Notes under the pieces: model-generated | Seen by the model: only the letters and a program-made list of their open reading frames with translations | Databases searched by the model: none | Told to the model about the DNA's origin: nothing | Made by a program: the position numbers and the translations under genes | Shown: one piece after another, positions 33,419 to 45,314 of the stretch | Numbering within the stretch: position 1 is the first letter of the stretch | Layout: the number at the start of each line of letters is the position of its first letter | From: Volutella citrinella | Lineage: Eukaryota > Ascomycota > Sordariomycetes > Hypocreales > Nectriaceae | Assembly: GCA_034401135.1 (NCBI GenBank) | Contig: JAWZSP010000009.1 | Coordinates: 372,001 to 436,000 of the forward strand | Length of the DNA: 64,000 nt | Direction of reading: 5' to 3'

Positions 33419-36400
33419 CTTGATTGTTGGTAGTCGAGATGGATTGATCACAAACAGTAGAGAGCTGTGATTGAAGCTGTGGTGGTGTTGTGCTGGCTGT
33501 GTGCTATGCCTGAGGTGACGACGGTGGCGCCTTATATAGTATAGACGCCCGTGGGTGCAAACGCCTCATTTGCGACTTACAGCCGATGATGGAGCGCATT
33601 TCTAATGCGATTGACACGTATATGAGTCAAGTGGATTGATTGGGAGCACGCATCCACCAGCCGACCGTGACCGTCACGCCTTGGGGATGTCGTTTTGGTT
33701 GCGCCCTACGCCCAAGTGCGCCAGCTTCATGGCCCAATGGGCGGTCCACCCCCACAAACCTAGTAGATCCAATGTAGTGTATCCTGTGACTCTTGCTGCT
33801 CTGGCGTCCCAAGCATCTCCGGTGTGGTGGGCATCCGCTGACGACGCCACAAACGACAATCGGTGGTGCGCTTAGCCCGACTCGGAGTGGATTGCGCGGA
33901 GCGGCTAGATCGTGGCCCAGCCCTCTAAAAGGTTGGAGAAGGGAGAAAGTGAGAAAACTGATTGTTCAGCAGGGGACGCCAGCGGCCAGCCTCCCTGTGG
34001 GCAGCGGGATGTTGCCGACCCACCACCACGTTGGGCATTGCAATGCGGCTTGTTCCAGGTTGGACCCCATGCCCTCCATGCCTGTCGCAGTCGTCAAGGG
34101 CGCGCATTCTTGACCATGGTGATGCCAGGCGGGCAAGGAGTGGCAAGGGAGCCCACAGGGAGCAAGGGATGGCTGTTGTTGTATGTGTACGGAGCACAGC
34201 ATCCAGTACCCTGCTCGTCTCCCCACCAATTCTCCTTCGCTTGGCCTCTAAAGGTTGGAGAAGCGAGAAGCACGAGAATCTGGTGCTTGTGTCGACATGC
34301 TGACCCACCAGCGTCGCCAGGCCCCGCCATTCGATGTGTTGCGATGGATGCACATGGGATGGGATGGGATGATGGCCCTTGGTTCCGTCCAGTGACCCTT
34401 GCCCAGGCCGATCCGCTGTACCCGCCGCCGTGAGTTCGCCTATTCAGCGCTGCACAGCACTAGCATCCTGGGACAATAGCGGGCAGTGGGTGACGGTGGG
34501 TGCGCCCTAGTGTGGGTGGATGGGTGACACGAAGGGCGCGACATTGACTTGACATGGGGAACATGGGCGCAATTCCCCACTTCCCACACACTCTTCTCTC
34601 TCACGCTGCCCCGGAGAAGGCGGCATAACACCGGTCTCGGGAAGGGAAAGCCGGCCAAGGAAAATTTAAAAAATCAATGACTGTTATTTGGGTTCTGTTG
34701 GCCGCTTTCGCCGGCCTCGTGGAGCAGAAACGGCCCAACTCTATTGCTTGTTGCTGTCAATGTCCCTGGCCACCATCTTGTTTCTTCCCGCGCCTTCTCG
34801 TCCATTGGCTCCGAAGACGGAGCGCGACGATTGCATGGCACCACACCCGGATGGCTGTGGTGTCGTGGATGACGGCTGGCGCTTGATGGCTGATGACGAC
34901 CCGTCGGTGGTGATGACGGCTGGCGCTTGATGGCAATGCCGACCCGTTGATGATGTGAGGATGTGAGGCTGGCGGTGACGCCGATTCACCGGCTCCAGTG
35001 GCCATATTCTTTCTGCTCACCAGTAAATACAGCACTGCTATTGACGGGACTGTGTCACATCCAAGACGGCCACAAGGCCCGACCAGCGCACAGCCAGCCC
35101 AAAGCTCCCGCAACAATTCCCATTTCTGTCCCCGTCCCAACGGCCCACGCGATCCAGCTTCCCGGTAGCCGCTGTGGCTTGCAGACACGGGCATTTGCTT
35201 ACCCGCGACGGTGTCGAGTTAGTCTACCGGTAGTGGCTGGCCTCGGGTGCGCACGCTGTCATCCTCCAGGGTGCAACCACCTACCTTGCGCCTCGTGGCG
35301 TCGGTGTGTGTGTGTTGTAGAGGGGACCGCTTAATAATTACCAGTATTACGGCCGTTGACTCAGCTGGCGTTGCGGCTGGGTGCGCCGTTGCATTCATCA
35401 GCGGTAGTATGCATGGCGTCAATCTAAGGTGTAAGCGTCAGACCCCTGGATGTCACTGTCACTGCCACATACGTGGTTCGAAACGGGCTGCTTAGCATGT
35501 GTTGATTTGAAATCCAATCGTATACACAACAGCAGGATACGAGTTGCCATTCGCAAGCTGTGGCCGGTCAGAAGACGAATATGCCCTCGGTCAGGTGGAA
35601 AGTGCGGAATAACACAATGCATTTCTAGAGTCGATTCTAGGCCTGACCCAGATATCACTGATGTCAACAGCCCTTTTCTGTAACGACCAGGACCACCCAC
35701 GGCTTGGAGTTCATCGCCCATGTGAGAGAGACACTGGACTACGATGATAATCCCGGCGTCGTCCCAGTGCTCAAAACTGTTGGTCGTTAGACCCCATATC
35801 GTGGTCAAGTCAATCTAAAGCCCTGCTTTTTTTTTAATACTAGTAACATTAGATGCCGCAACCCCGTTGCGCCGTCGCCATGTTCAACACCAGACCAAGC
35901 TAAAGCAGGAAAACACATGCCAGATGGCAGCGGCCCACATACAGACGACTCATCCTTCATCCAACACGCCGAAGCCGCAGGCTGCTTGTCCAGTCACTCT
36001 TTTGGGCTCGGCCCGAGAACTAGCAGCAACTTCTACTCGGGGGCTCGCACCGAGCATCAAATGTGACAACCCCGAGTGACTCCAAGCAGCTTCGGATCTC
36101 CATCCGTCTGCTAATCCCGATTGATGCTAGGAGACTACCCTACGCAAATACCGCACTCTTGGAGACCGATTCTGCGATGAAATGTCATCCTTGCAATGTC
36201 GGTGTGAATCACAAGGCATTCGTCTTGGATGTCCTGCATTTCATCAAGCCTCCAAAACAACAAGCACCTCTCTAAGAAACCAAAGTCCGACTGTAATGGA
36301 AACTTCCTCGTTGTCGCCATGCTGTGTTAGCGCTAGGCCAGCCAGAGTCTGGCGGGAATGTGGGGACTGGCTTTGGCCCAGTGTCCCACCACCTGTCGCG

Positions 36401-36500
36401 CTCACATCTTCATCTCCATCTCCACCTTATCCTTCAGTATCGCTCGAGCTGAAGCTGGGACAGAAAAGCTAAGACGGGGCAGACAACAAAGACGCATGAG
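33419..36500. other. Long spacer, 3.1 kb, no gene
   Basis: Many short overlapping frames but no recognisable protein. Small duplications are present: a 44-bp tandem duplication near 34868-34947, and two copies of CTCTAAA(A)GGTTGGAGAAG (near 33925 and 34242). The right end is the leader of the Zn2Cys6 gene. Confidence 0.5.
34868..34950. repeat. 44-bp tandem duplication
   Basis: GATGACGGCTGGCGCTTGAT followed by GGC occurs at about 34869 and again at about 34912, each followed by a similar GACGACCCGT/GCCGACCCGT segment. Confidence 0.65.
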
Positions 36501-36504
36501 ATGA
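36496..36504 (+). promoter_or_regulatory. Minimal upstream ORF overlapping the regulator's start codon
   Basis: The sequence ATGAGATGAGC contains a two-codon uORF (ATG AGA TGA, 36496-36504) whose stop overlaps the main ATG (36501-36503). Such an arrangement can lower or condition translation of the main frame. Confidence 0.45.
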
Positions 36505-38646
36505 GCGTCGAAGGCCAGCGTCAGCGGACGCGCACTGGCTACCCGCGACGAAGAGCAGCCACGGCGTGTCAGGTTTGCCGTGAGAGGAAGAAAAAGTGGT
36601 GCGTCCTGACCCTTGCACTCACCAGCTGAGGAATCATGCACCTAGGCCCAAATCTAACTGGTGTCTTGTGACATAGTGACAATGCGAGACCCTCATGCTC
36701 TTTCTGCCAGCAGATTGGCGTTCGTTGCGTCTATTCGCCTCTCGATGAAGGTTCCTTCGACCCAGGCAGCTTGGCCATTCTTGACCGACTTTCTGTCCTC
36801 GAATCGATGATGCGCCAAGTACAACTGCAGACAACCAGTCCCGCCACTATTGAGGCCCTGAATCTGCCTTCAGCAGGACAGCCCAGTCCCGCAGCAGCGC
36901 TCACTGCGACTCCCACGACGGAGCAGGAGCAGGGTGACGAGGAATCACCCTTTGTGTGGACCCTCGACACTCGTGCCGACTCGAATATCAGGACTGACAC
37001 CGTCCTTGAATGGCCCATTCTTAAAAAGGCCTTGATATCATTGCCGCGGTATCCTTTGCTCAAGTTTCACAAAGAGCAGCATTATACATACCTCAACGAT
37101 GCCGTCTCCCAGTCACAAGCAGCCAGTCAGGACACCGCTGTGCCGCTATGGAGTAGTAGTGCTACTATGCTACCCAGTATTCCCCCCGAGAAAGCAGAAG
37201 TTGAGAGTATAGTGGACAGGTTCTTTGCCCGGGTCCATATCAAAAATCCGATTCTCGATCGGCAGACTGTCCACCAATACTGCCAAGAGTATTATGAGAA
37301 CGGGCCGCTGTTCAATCTCAGGATATGCCTCGTGCTTCTCGTCTGCGCTCTTGGATGCATTGCACCGGACTTTCAGCCGGCAGAAGATCCCTGTCCGTGG
37401 CCAGCAAGGGCAGAAGCACTGCGGAGAGGCCATTGCTACTTCATGGCTGCTGAGAAGCGTATTGGTGCTGCGATTACAAAGTCCAGTTCACTTGCGGTTC
37501 AGTGTCTTTGCCTTACCGGGTTCGTATTTTTCCTGTGAGAGATTTCCTGAAGCTAACTTCTAAAGCATTTACCACATGTACACAATCAACCCTGTCGCGG
37601 CGCAGGCCATGTTTCACGCCGCAGGTTATACACTGCAAAGACTGATATCTACTGGGTAGAGTACTCCTCTGTTGAGATTGAGGAAGACTCACTCATTCAT
37701 CTCTAGGTCAGACCACCTTGAAGGAACATCCCAGATCAACTCAAGCCATTTTTGGACATGCTCAAAGTCAGAACGGTAAGTCAAGCTTCCCAAGATCGTG
37801 GATGTGCTTTGATCGTCTGAAGCTAACGGGATGGTCACCAGTGAAATTCTAACCGAGCTCCCAATTGCTCAACCAACCCTCAGCAGCCCGGGCCAATCCA
37901 GTGGCTATCCTCTCCCACCTCAAGAACGTTCCGAAACTAGCTCTACTTGCACGGATGTGTGGGCACAGGCTGAGCAGGACAGTTGGTATTTCCTTCTATC
38001 CGAGTTCGCGCTGCGTCGAATCCTGGAAAAGGTCTCCGACGCCGTCAGCAAATTCTTCAAAAGCACAAGTCATGCAATGAAGCCGTCCTCGATTGAAGAC
38101 TTTGGCCCCATTGCGCTTGAATTCGAGCGCCAAGTCTTTGCCTGGCGAGAGCATCTTCCACAAACCATCAAGTTCCCCGATGCTCCACAGCCCGTAGGAA
38201 CAGAGTGGCAGCAGTACAGCCGCGGGCCTTATTATCGTGTTTTGGAGATTGCGTTCAGACCATTTGTGTTTGCTGCGATACATCACGATAGCCCTGACGC
38301 GATGGTCTACAAGTTGGCAAGCAAAGGGCTCGCTAGTGCTCATAACTATCTACAAGGGGCTCGTCCTTGGCATCGCCACCATGGACGGTGGCTGCAGTTG
38401 AGACATGAGATGACGGCGGCCTGTTTGCTGCTTTCTGCGTCCAATTCGGGTGTCGAGATGCCCCAGGGTTGGCGAGCATCTGTGCAACTCACGCTGAAAT
38501 CGCTTGAGTACTGGAAGCAGGAGGCGCCTTTTTGTCAGTCATATATTGACGTAGTATCCACCCTGGATAACTACTTTCAAGCCGAACAGAACAGCACACC
38601 GGTGCAAGCAGACGAGGTGTACATGTCGGATCATAGTATGGGATGA
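36501..38646 (+). CDS. Zn2Cys6 fungal transcription factor
   Basis: Model: exons 36501-36598, 36677-37519, 37566-37655, 37707-37775, 37842-38646 (634 aa). The first intron falls inside the zinc cluster. After splicing, the six cysteines read ACQVCRERKKKC then DNARPSCSFCQQIGVRC, a proper binuclear zinc finger at residues 23-51, preceded by basic residues. A linker follows, with the predicted coiled segment LAILDRLSVLESMMRQVQ. The middle (about residues 190-450) looks like the fungal-specific regulatory domain, including VDRFFARVHIKNPILDRQTV. All introns are GT..AG with joined frames. Inference: it regulates the neighbouring sugar-transport and beta-glucosidase genes. The signal it senses is unknown. 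Confidence 0.87.
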
Positions 38647-39227
38647 TGTTGCTGGACTTGGACAGGCTGGATGTGCGGGCATGTTTGGGGGTCACAGATA
38701 CGAGGCCAGGACCTTGATGAGAGGGCTGTGTGCATCCTCTTATTTTTGGATAGCAGTTTACAGCACGCTGAATTACGCGATTCAAGATACCGATCAGAGT
38801 CACGCCGTGAAAAATTAGGTACTGAGCCAGTCTCCCGCATGGGGTCTCAGAATAGGTGATGCATTGTTTTTGCAACTAGATGGTCTTGTGTTTTTTTTTT
38901 TTCAGGAGACTTGATAGATAATCTACTCTACACCCTAGGAGCTCAGACTCCAGAACAGCGAGGGTTATATACAGACCGGAAGACTGAAGCCGTTTGGTCT
39001 AGAAGACCTTGTAATGGTCCAAAAAGAAACAAGGTATCCGTGAGGATTTATACAACGCTGTTTGCTTCTTGCACATTTTGACACTGTCTACCAAGTGGAA
39101 CAGAACGAAGGCTCAGATTCACGTTATTGGCTGTTGGTGGCCGTAAAATAGCTCTCATATTAAGGTAATTCTGGAATCTATTTCCTGCTTGGAACTTCTA
39201 CGGAGATGGTGAGCTTCACCGGCGTGC
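38647..39227. other. Spacer between convergent regulator and transporter genes
   Basis: Two 3' flanks and a short poly-T run near 38890. No gene seen. Confidence 0.5.
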
Positions 39228-41132
39228 TTAATCCTCCTTGTCGAAGCGAGCGGCGATGGCCTCTAGACTGGGACCCTTGGTCTCGACGATGAAGAAATAA
39301 ACGCAAGCTGTCTCAATGCTGAGCCAGACAATGTATACAATGTAGTACTTCCAGCCAAGGGCATCAAGTCCAATAGGGTTGACAAAGGAGTTGATGAAGT
39401 TGGCCAGCTTGCCGACAAGCATGAGCACGGCGTATCCTAGAAGAAAGTCAGCTTCGATCAATTTACACGAGAGTTTCACTTACCCTTTGCTCTAATGGGA
39501 TAAGGCAACACTTCAACTGGGTAGGAGAAGATGAGGGCGTTCCAAGCCAAGTTGTAGAAGGCATAGAAGAGGAACAACATGCCAATAACAGTCTTCCCGG
39601 CGTTGGTGTCGTGCTTCTCGTTGAACAATGCGGCGCAGATGGTCTGAGCCGAGAAGACCAACAGAACACCAGCCGTGGAAATTAGGAATTGGACGCGGCG
39701 TCTGAGCCTTGCGGTAAGGAAAGCCGAGCCAACCGAGGTCATCCAGTTGAAGATGTGGAGGCAGCCGTTGATCATGTTTTGTTCGCGTCGGTTCTTGATT
39801 CCGGCCGTATCGAGGACTCGCACCAAGTAGTAGCTGTAGTTATTCAAGGTTAGCCATGATGTCGAGGAACCAGGCTCTTGTGTTATGACTTACGAAATGA
39901 GGCCGTTGCCAGACCACTGGTAGAAGCATCCCAGCATAATGATGAGGAAGAGGCGGCGGCGGTTTCCGGGTGTGGCAATCATATCCTTCCAGCGCGTCTC
40001 GTTGGCTGTCTCGGCGGCAATGACCCTATGCATCTCGGTAAATTCCAGCTTGACTAGCGCATCGTCTTGGTTGCCGTTGGCATGGTACTTGACTAGAATC
40101 CTCTTCGCTTCATCAGCCCTGCCCTGGGCGAGTAGCCATCTGGGAGACTCGGGAACAAAGAAAATGGCAACCATCTGCACCAGGGCAGGGGCAGCCTGCA
40201 GAAGAGAGGGAATGCGCCACGCCCAAGTGGAGCCCATGCTAAATGTTCCAAACGTCGTCCATGCAGCCAGAATGGCTCCAATGTACCACGAGGTCTGGAA
40301 GAGCGAGTTTGCGACCTGGCGATCTTTGGTATGGGACAGTTCGCCGATGAGGATGGGGGCGAAGGAATTGGCAAATACGATGCCGCAACCGATGATGAAT
40401 CGAGACGCTAGGAACATTCCAACTGTTTTAATAACTGTTATTAGCTACTACAACAACGGTTTGGGGACCGGGGTACTTGCTGTGGACGGAAGCGCCCTGG
40501 ACAATACCTCCAACGGCCATGATGGCGGAGCCGAGGAAGATGGCCTTGCGCCGTCCAAACTTGTCTCCGATAAAGCTGATAAAGGGAGTAGCGAAGATTG
40601 AACCGAGCGGGAGGATTGCAGACATGATTCCCAACAGCGCGCCGTAGGGATGGTTGAAGTCTGGCGGACGAGTGTTAGAAGGATATGGTATCGGCTATTG
40701 ATCTTGATACGCACATTCGTTCCACGGATCGACAGCCTGAAGCCCATTCATCATTGCGGAATCGAATCTGGGTTGGTTTTAAGTCGTTAGCTGTCTTATG
40801 ATGTAAACAGAAGTATTTGGATGGATGCTGGCGAGAATGGATTGCATTCTCGTGAGCCGCTATGTTGTGATGCAAACAGCAGCATCTAGATGGACTGTGC
40901 GAACTTACCCGAGTGTGATTGCAGGAACAATACAGCCTGGGATCATGATGGCGTAGAGGCGGAGGAGGCTTGGGTTCTTGTAGAAGGGGGGGGCCTGAGC
41001 GGCCAGCTCCATGAGGATGGCATCCTGGGAGAGGACACCCTCAGCATCGTCAAGGCTTTTCTTTGCGTCATCGTCGCGAGTCTCGGCAAGGCTGAGCTTG
41101 GGTTTGTCGTCTTTAGACACAGGCGTCGCCAT
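39228..41132 (-). CDS. MFS sugar porter (lactose permease-like)
   Basis: Model on the minus strand: 41132-40909, 40767-40715, 40660-40469, 40422-39894, 39833-39484, 39436-39228 (518 aa). Sugar-porter signatures: GFDSAMMNGLQAVDPW in helix 1, then FIGDKFGRRKAI (the D-x-x-GRR/K loop), VPESPRWLLAQGR (PESPR), QWSGNGLISYYL in helix 7, and FIVETKGPSLE at the end. Twelve membrane segments are expected. Exon 2 is only 53 nt, and the donor of intron 3 (GTCCCC at 40468) is weak but is the only one that fits the phase. It sits between the Zn2Cys6 regulator and the GH3 gene. Known relatives move glucose, lactose or cellodextrins; the substrate is not proven. Confidence 0.87.
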
Positions 41133-41229
41133 TGTGGTGTTGTGGTGTTGTGTGGTTTCGGGGGCGATTGAAAAGGGAGGATTGAAGCGAAGCAACTGAT
41201 GTCGCAACCGACAAGGCAAAACCAAGAGT

Positions 41230-41281
41230 AATGCTGCTTTTTATAGACGAATCAAGACAAAGGGCAATGCTGCATTTTATA
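41230..41281 (-). promoter_or_regulatory. Duplicated TATA element of the sugar porter gene
   Basis: AATGCTGC followed by TTTTTATAGAC (41230 on) recurs 36 bases later as AATGCTGC followed by ATTTTATAGAC (41266 on). On the minus strand both give TATAAAA-type boxes, about 106-113 and 143-149 bases upstream of the start codon. Confidence 0.5.
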
Positions 41282-42156
41282 GACATGACATGGCGGGCTG
41301 GGGTTGTGAAGGGGACGACTGGACGAGTTGTGGAGGCCCACCGTCACGAGAGAGTCGCGACACCCACCAGCGCCGCTAGAAAGCAAAGGACGGCGTGACC
41401 TGAGGCATTTTGAGTGGGACGCCGTGGAGAATTCTGCAGCCAGGGGACGTGCAGCTGGGGAAGCTGGGGTCTTCATGACACCAAGGACGACCCTAGTCAT
41501 GCTAGCCCCGAACCTAGTAGTCGTCCACGGAGTCGGTAACCTGGAGGAAATGCTCAGAGGTCGTTGCATGTTGGTACACGCCGCAGGCATTTAGAATGCT
41601 GGATCACTCCGTATCCTACAAAGTATCCACAAGGATACCATCATGGGCGCTTCAACTGCAACTCAGCGTTGCCACCTCACTGGATATCAGGATGGGTTTA
41701 GGTGCAGGTCAGGCCATTGCAATATTAGGCACTTGGTTTCTCATCAGACCTAATTATTATGGTAACAAATGCAGAGGACCTCGACGGGATTGGTGGATCA
41801 AGTCACGATTCAGCATTTTTCATGCTTGTGGCCTGTACATGGCCCCAGAAGAAGGATTTTCGCAAGGGAAACCAATACTTGGCCCCATAACCCAAACCTG
41901 GGGCCCCGGCACTGGGATTACGACGTGAGTCCCGACGCTACGGGCTTTGTTCTAATGGGACATTGGATTGAATGCCTCGTGTCGGGGCAACACCACGGTA
42001 CTGGAAATGGTCTGCTCGTAGAGATTGCCTGAACGAGGACGTTCATTTTTGCAAATGCATGTCAGTCACGCAGTGGCCTCTGATTCGACCAGGCACGTTC
42101 AAATCATCATCATTCCGTGACTAGGACAGATTCATCCTAGCGTTCCCTTGCCGACG

Positions 42157-42200
42157 CTCCCCGCCCCCTGCTACCGACTGTCCCCGCTCCCTGTTGCCGC
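42157..42200. promoter_or_regulatory. Cluster of CreA-like sites upstream of the GH3 gene
   Basis: CCCCGC occurs twice (near 42162 and 42183) within a C-rich tract. It fits CYCCRS, the complement of the SYGGRG site of the carbon catabolite repressor CreA. Short degenerate sites occur by chance, so this is suggestive only. Confidence 0.3.
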
Positions 42201-42575
42201 CTCTCCCCGACACAGTGGCAGCTGACTCGCCACTGCGCCAGGGAGACATTCGGTTATAGAAAGGAGAATGTGAAGAGTGACGAGAGCAATTTTACCGCGT
42301 TATCGGACCATGATCATCTTCATCAACTCACTGAGGGAAAATATGTTGACCGAGTCTTCCTCACCAACAGAAAGGCTATGCTGCTCTCCACTCCCGCGAC
42401 CCATGGAGATGGGGATGCTTGGGCCGATGGTGGAGCATGAGCTGGGAGAAAGCTCCCCCCACAGGGGCTTTGCCCAGTCTCCATTCCCCTGATTCGGCGG
42501 TTGGAATCAAGTATATAACAAACCTTCTCCGAGGCAACGTCCAAGTCCGAGCTAGACGTTGCTGTGCCCTATTCA

Positions 42576-45314
42576 ATGACTACCCACCAGGCCACCATGG
42601 AGCACACTAGCCCTTCAGACCAGGAGATCGAGACCCTCCTCGGAAAGCTCACCCGGGAAGAGCGAGTATCCTTGCTCGCAGGAGTAGACTGGTGGCGCAC
42701 ACCCGTGATCAAGCGAGACGGTGTTTTTGTGCCGCACATCAAGGTACGCTCCGCTACTACCGGTTCCGAAGAAGACAACAGCTGACGTGTCTCGCGGATA
42801 GAGCACCGATGGCCCCAACGGCGCGCGTGGCGAGAGCTATGTGAGCGGTGTCAAGGCCGCTTGCTTCCCATGCGGGACTTGTCTCGGCGCGACCTTTGAC
42901 AAGGAGTTGCTACATCGCGTCGGACAAGAGGTCGCCAAGGAGGCAAAGACCAAGGGCGCCGATGTCCTGCTCGCTCCTACACTCAATATCATCCGTCATC
43001 CGCTTGGTCGGTACAGTACTGTCTTTGCTTTGGTCCTGTTCCTCACATCCTCTACACAGGCGGCCGCAATTACGAAACGTATTCCGAAGACCCGGTCGTG
43101 CTCGGCGAGCTAGCTGCTGCATACGTCAATGGTAATTATTTGCCTGTACCTATTGATTACTCTTCTGACGGCTAAATCGCTACTGAAGGCTGCCAATCCC
43201 AAGGCATAGCCGCCACGCCCAAGCACTTCGTCGCAAACGAGGCCGAGAACTTTCGAACAACACTGTCAGTAGAAGTCAAGGAGCAGGTGCTGCGAGAGCT
43301 GTACATGCTGCCCTTTCAGATTCTCATGAAACAGTCGGACCCCTGGTGCTTCATGAGCAGCTACAACAGAGTCAACGGCGAGTATGTCGCCGACAGCCAC
43401 CGCCTCATCACCGAGGTCCTGCGCGGGGAATGGGGCTTCAAGGGCACCGTCATCTCCGACTGGATGGGCACATATTCAACTGCCAAGGGCGTCAAGGCTG
43501 GCGTTGATATCGAAATGCCCGGCATGCCCAAGTGGCGAGGCGAGAAGCTGCTAAAGGCGATTGAGAACGGCGAGGTATCAGATGAGACCATCACAGAGTC
43601 TGCACGACGCGTCCTGCACTTGGCACGACGTCTCGGTCGATTCGCTCGCCCTGATGAACCCAAAGAGGTCGCTCAGGAGAACCCCGAGCGAGATGAATTC
43701 ATCAAGGACGCTGCCGCAAGGGGCATGGTTTTGCTCAAGAACAACGACAACGTGCTCCCCATTCCGAAGAATGCTTCCGTGGCTCTTATCGGCCGCCATG
43801 CGTTCCACCCTTCTCTCGGCGGCGGCGGAAGCGCCCGAGTCGACTCGATTCGAGCCGTGAGTCCAGCCGAGGGCCTCGGGTCGGCGGGCTTCAAGACGGT
43901 CGATTGCCCTGGTGTTCCGAGCTTTGGCGCCGTGCCTCATGCGGACCCTACCTGGCTGTTTGAGTCGTCAACTAGTGCACAAAAGCCCAAGCCCGTCCGG
44001 CTCGAGTGGTTCAACGGCAGCATTATTGGAGAGAACCTCGCCCACGAGGAGATGATTGAGCTGCCCGAGTATATGATCAAGGAGAAGTGGCCTGAGTACC
44101 TGAACAAGGAGTACTGCACGAGACTCACATTTGATCTTGTACCGCCTACTAGCGGTGATCATTTGCTCTCAGTTGTTTCTACTGGCCGTGCCGTGTGTTA
44201 CATCGACGGAAAGGTGGCATATGAGCGAAAGCAGGAGACACAGCTCCACCCAGAGTCCTTTTACTTCTTCAAGTCCAAGCTTGAGAGACGCTTCGAGTAC
44301 CCAATGAAGGCCGGCCAGTCTTACAAGATTGTTCTCGAGTCGTGGAACACTGACCCCGAGCTGCTCAAGGCCCCTCACCTCAAGGACCGCATGTTCCAGG
44401 GCTCTGCTCTGCGATTCCACGAGCACATTGACGTCGAGAAGCGTCTTTCTGATGCCTGTGAGGCCGCCAAGACATGCGACTATGCTGTCGTGTGTGTCGG
44501 CACCACGGTCGAAATCGAGTCGGAAGGGTTCGATCGCGATACCATGGACCTGAGCGAGCTTCAAACCCGACAGATTCTGCAAGTCGCCGCCCAGAACCCC
44601 AAGACCATTGTCGTCAACTTTAGCGGCGGACCTACCACCTTGACGCAGTATGTAGACAGTGTTGCTGGTCTCCTGCAGGCCTGGTTCCCCGGTCAAGAAT
44701 GCGGCCACAGTCTTGCATCCGTCTTGGGCGGCGACGTCAACCCCAGCGGACGCCTCCCCTTCTCCTGGCCGAAGCGAAACGAAGATAACCCAGCCTTCAA
44801 CAACTTCCCCTGTGATAGCAGCCTTGTGCTCCGATACGAAGAGGATCTCGACGTCGGATACCGATTCTACGACAAGCCCGAGGCCCCGGAGCCGCTATAC
44901 CCCTTTGGATACGGACTTTCATATACCACGTTCGAGATTGTTGCGGTGTCATGCGACGATACTTTGGAAGGCAGGGATGGGTCCCTCAACGTGACATTTA
45001 CCGTCAAGAACACTGGCTCCGTGGGTGGTACGGCCGTGGTGCAGCTCTACGTTGAGATGCCCGACGCCGGTGTGGGAGCCGCAAGGCCGATCAAGGAGTT
45101 GCGGGCCTTTGAGAAGGTGGAAATTTGCAAGGGCGCGGAAATCACGGTGACTACCAGGCTCGACCGCTACGCTGTCAGCTTCTACAACCATTCCAAGGGG
45201 GCGTGGCAGGTTAACGCGGGAGAATACAAGCTGGACGTTGGCCTCTCGTCGAGAGATATACAGAAGACGGTGGCGTTCAAGGTCCAGAGTGAGTTTACCT
45301 GGACGGGGGTCTAG
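42576..45314 (+). CDS. GH3 beta-glucosidase with PA14 insert, apparently intracellular
   Basis: Model: exons 42576-42743, 42802-43006, 43060-43131, 43189-45314 (856 aa). A second ATG at 42597 in an ideal context (GCCACCATGG) would give 849 aa. There is no signal peptide. GH3 motifs: STDGPNGARGE, LLAPTLNI, GRNYETYSEDP, KHFVANEAE, and FKGTVISDWMGTYS with the nucleophile Asp near residue 239. After the second catalytic domain begins (AARGMVLLKN), a PA14-type insert spans about residues 415-570 (VRLEWFNGS). The C-terminal fibronectin-III-like domain ends the protein (FGYGLSYTTF, then VQLYVEMPD). The enzyme releases terminal beta-D-glucose, or another beta-sugar, from glycosides. Lack of secretion suits hydrolysis after import by the adjacent sugar porters. 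Confidence 0.9.

Larger units (their letters stand above)
41133..42575. other. Divergent promoter region of transporter and GH3 genes
   Basis: This 1.44-kb region serves the MFS gene (minus) and the GH3 gene (plus). It contains a duplicated TATA segment (41230-41281), several CreA-like CYCCRS sites near 42157-42200, and a TATATAA at 42512-42518, about 60 bases before the GH3 start. No coding sequence recognised. Confidence 0.5.

Noticed and set aside
35470..35482. GTTCGAAAC resembling a tRNA T-loop
   Set aside because: No matching acceptor, D-arm or anticodon stem around it.
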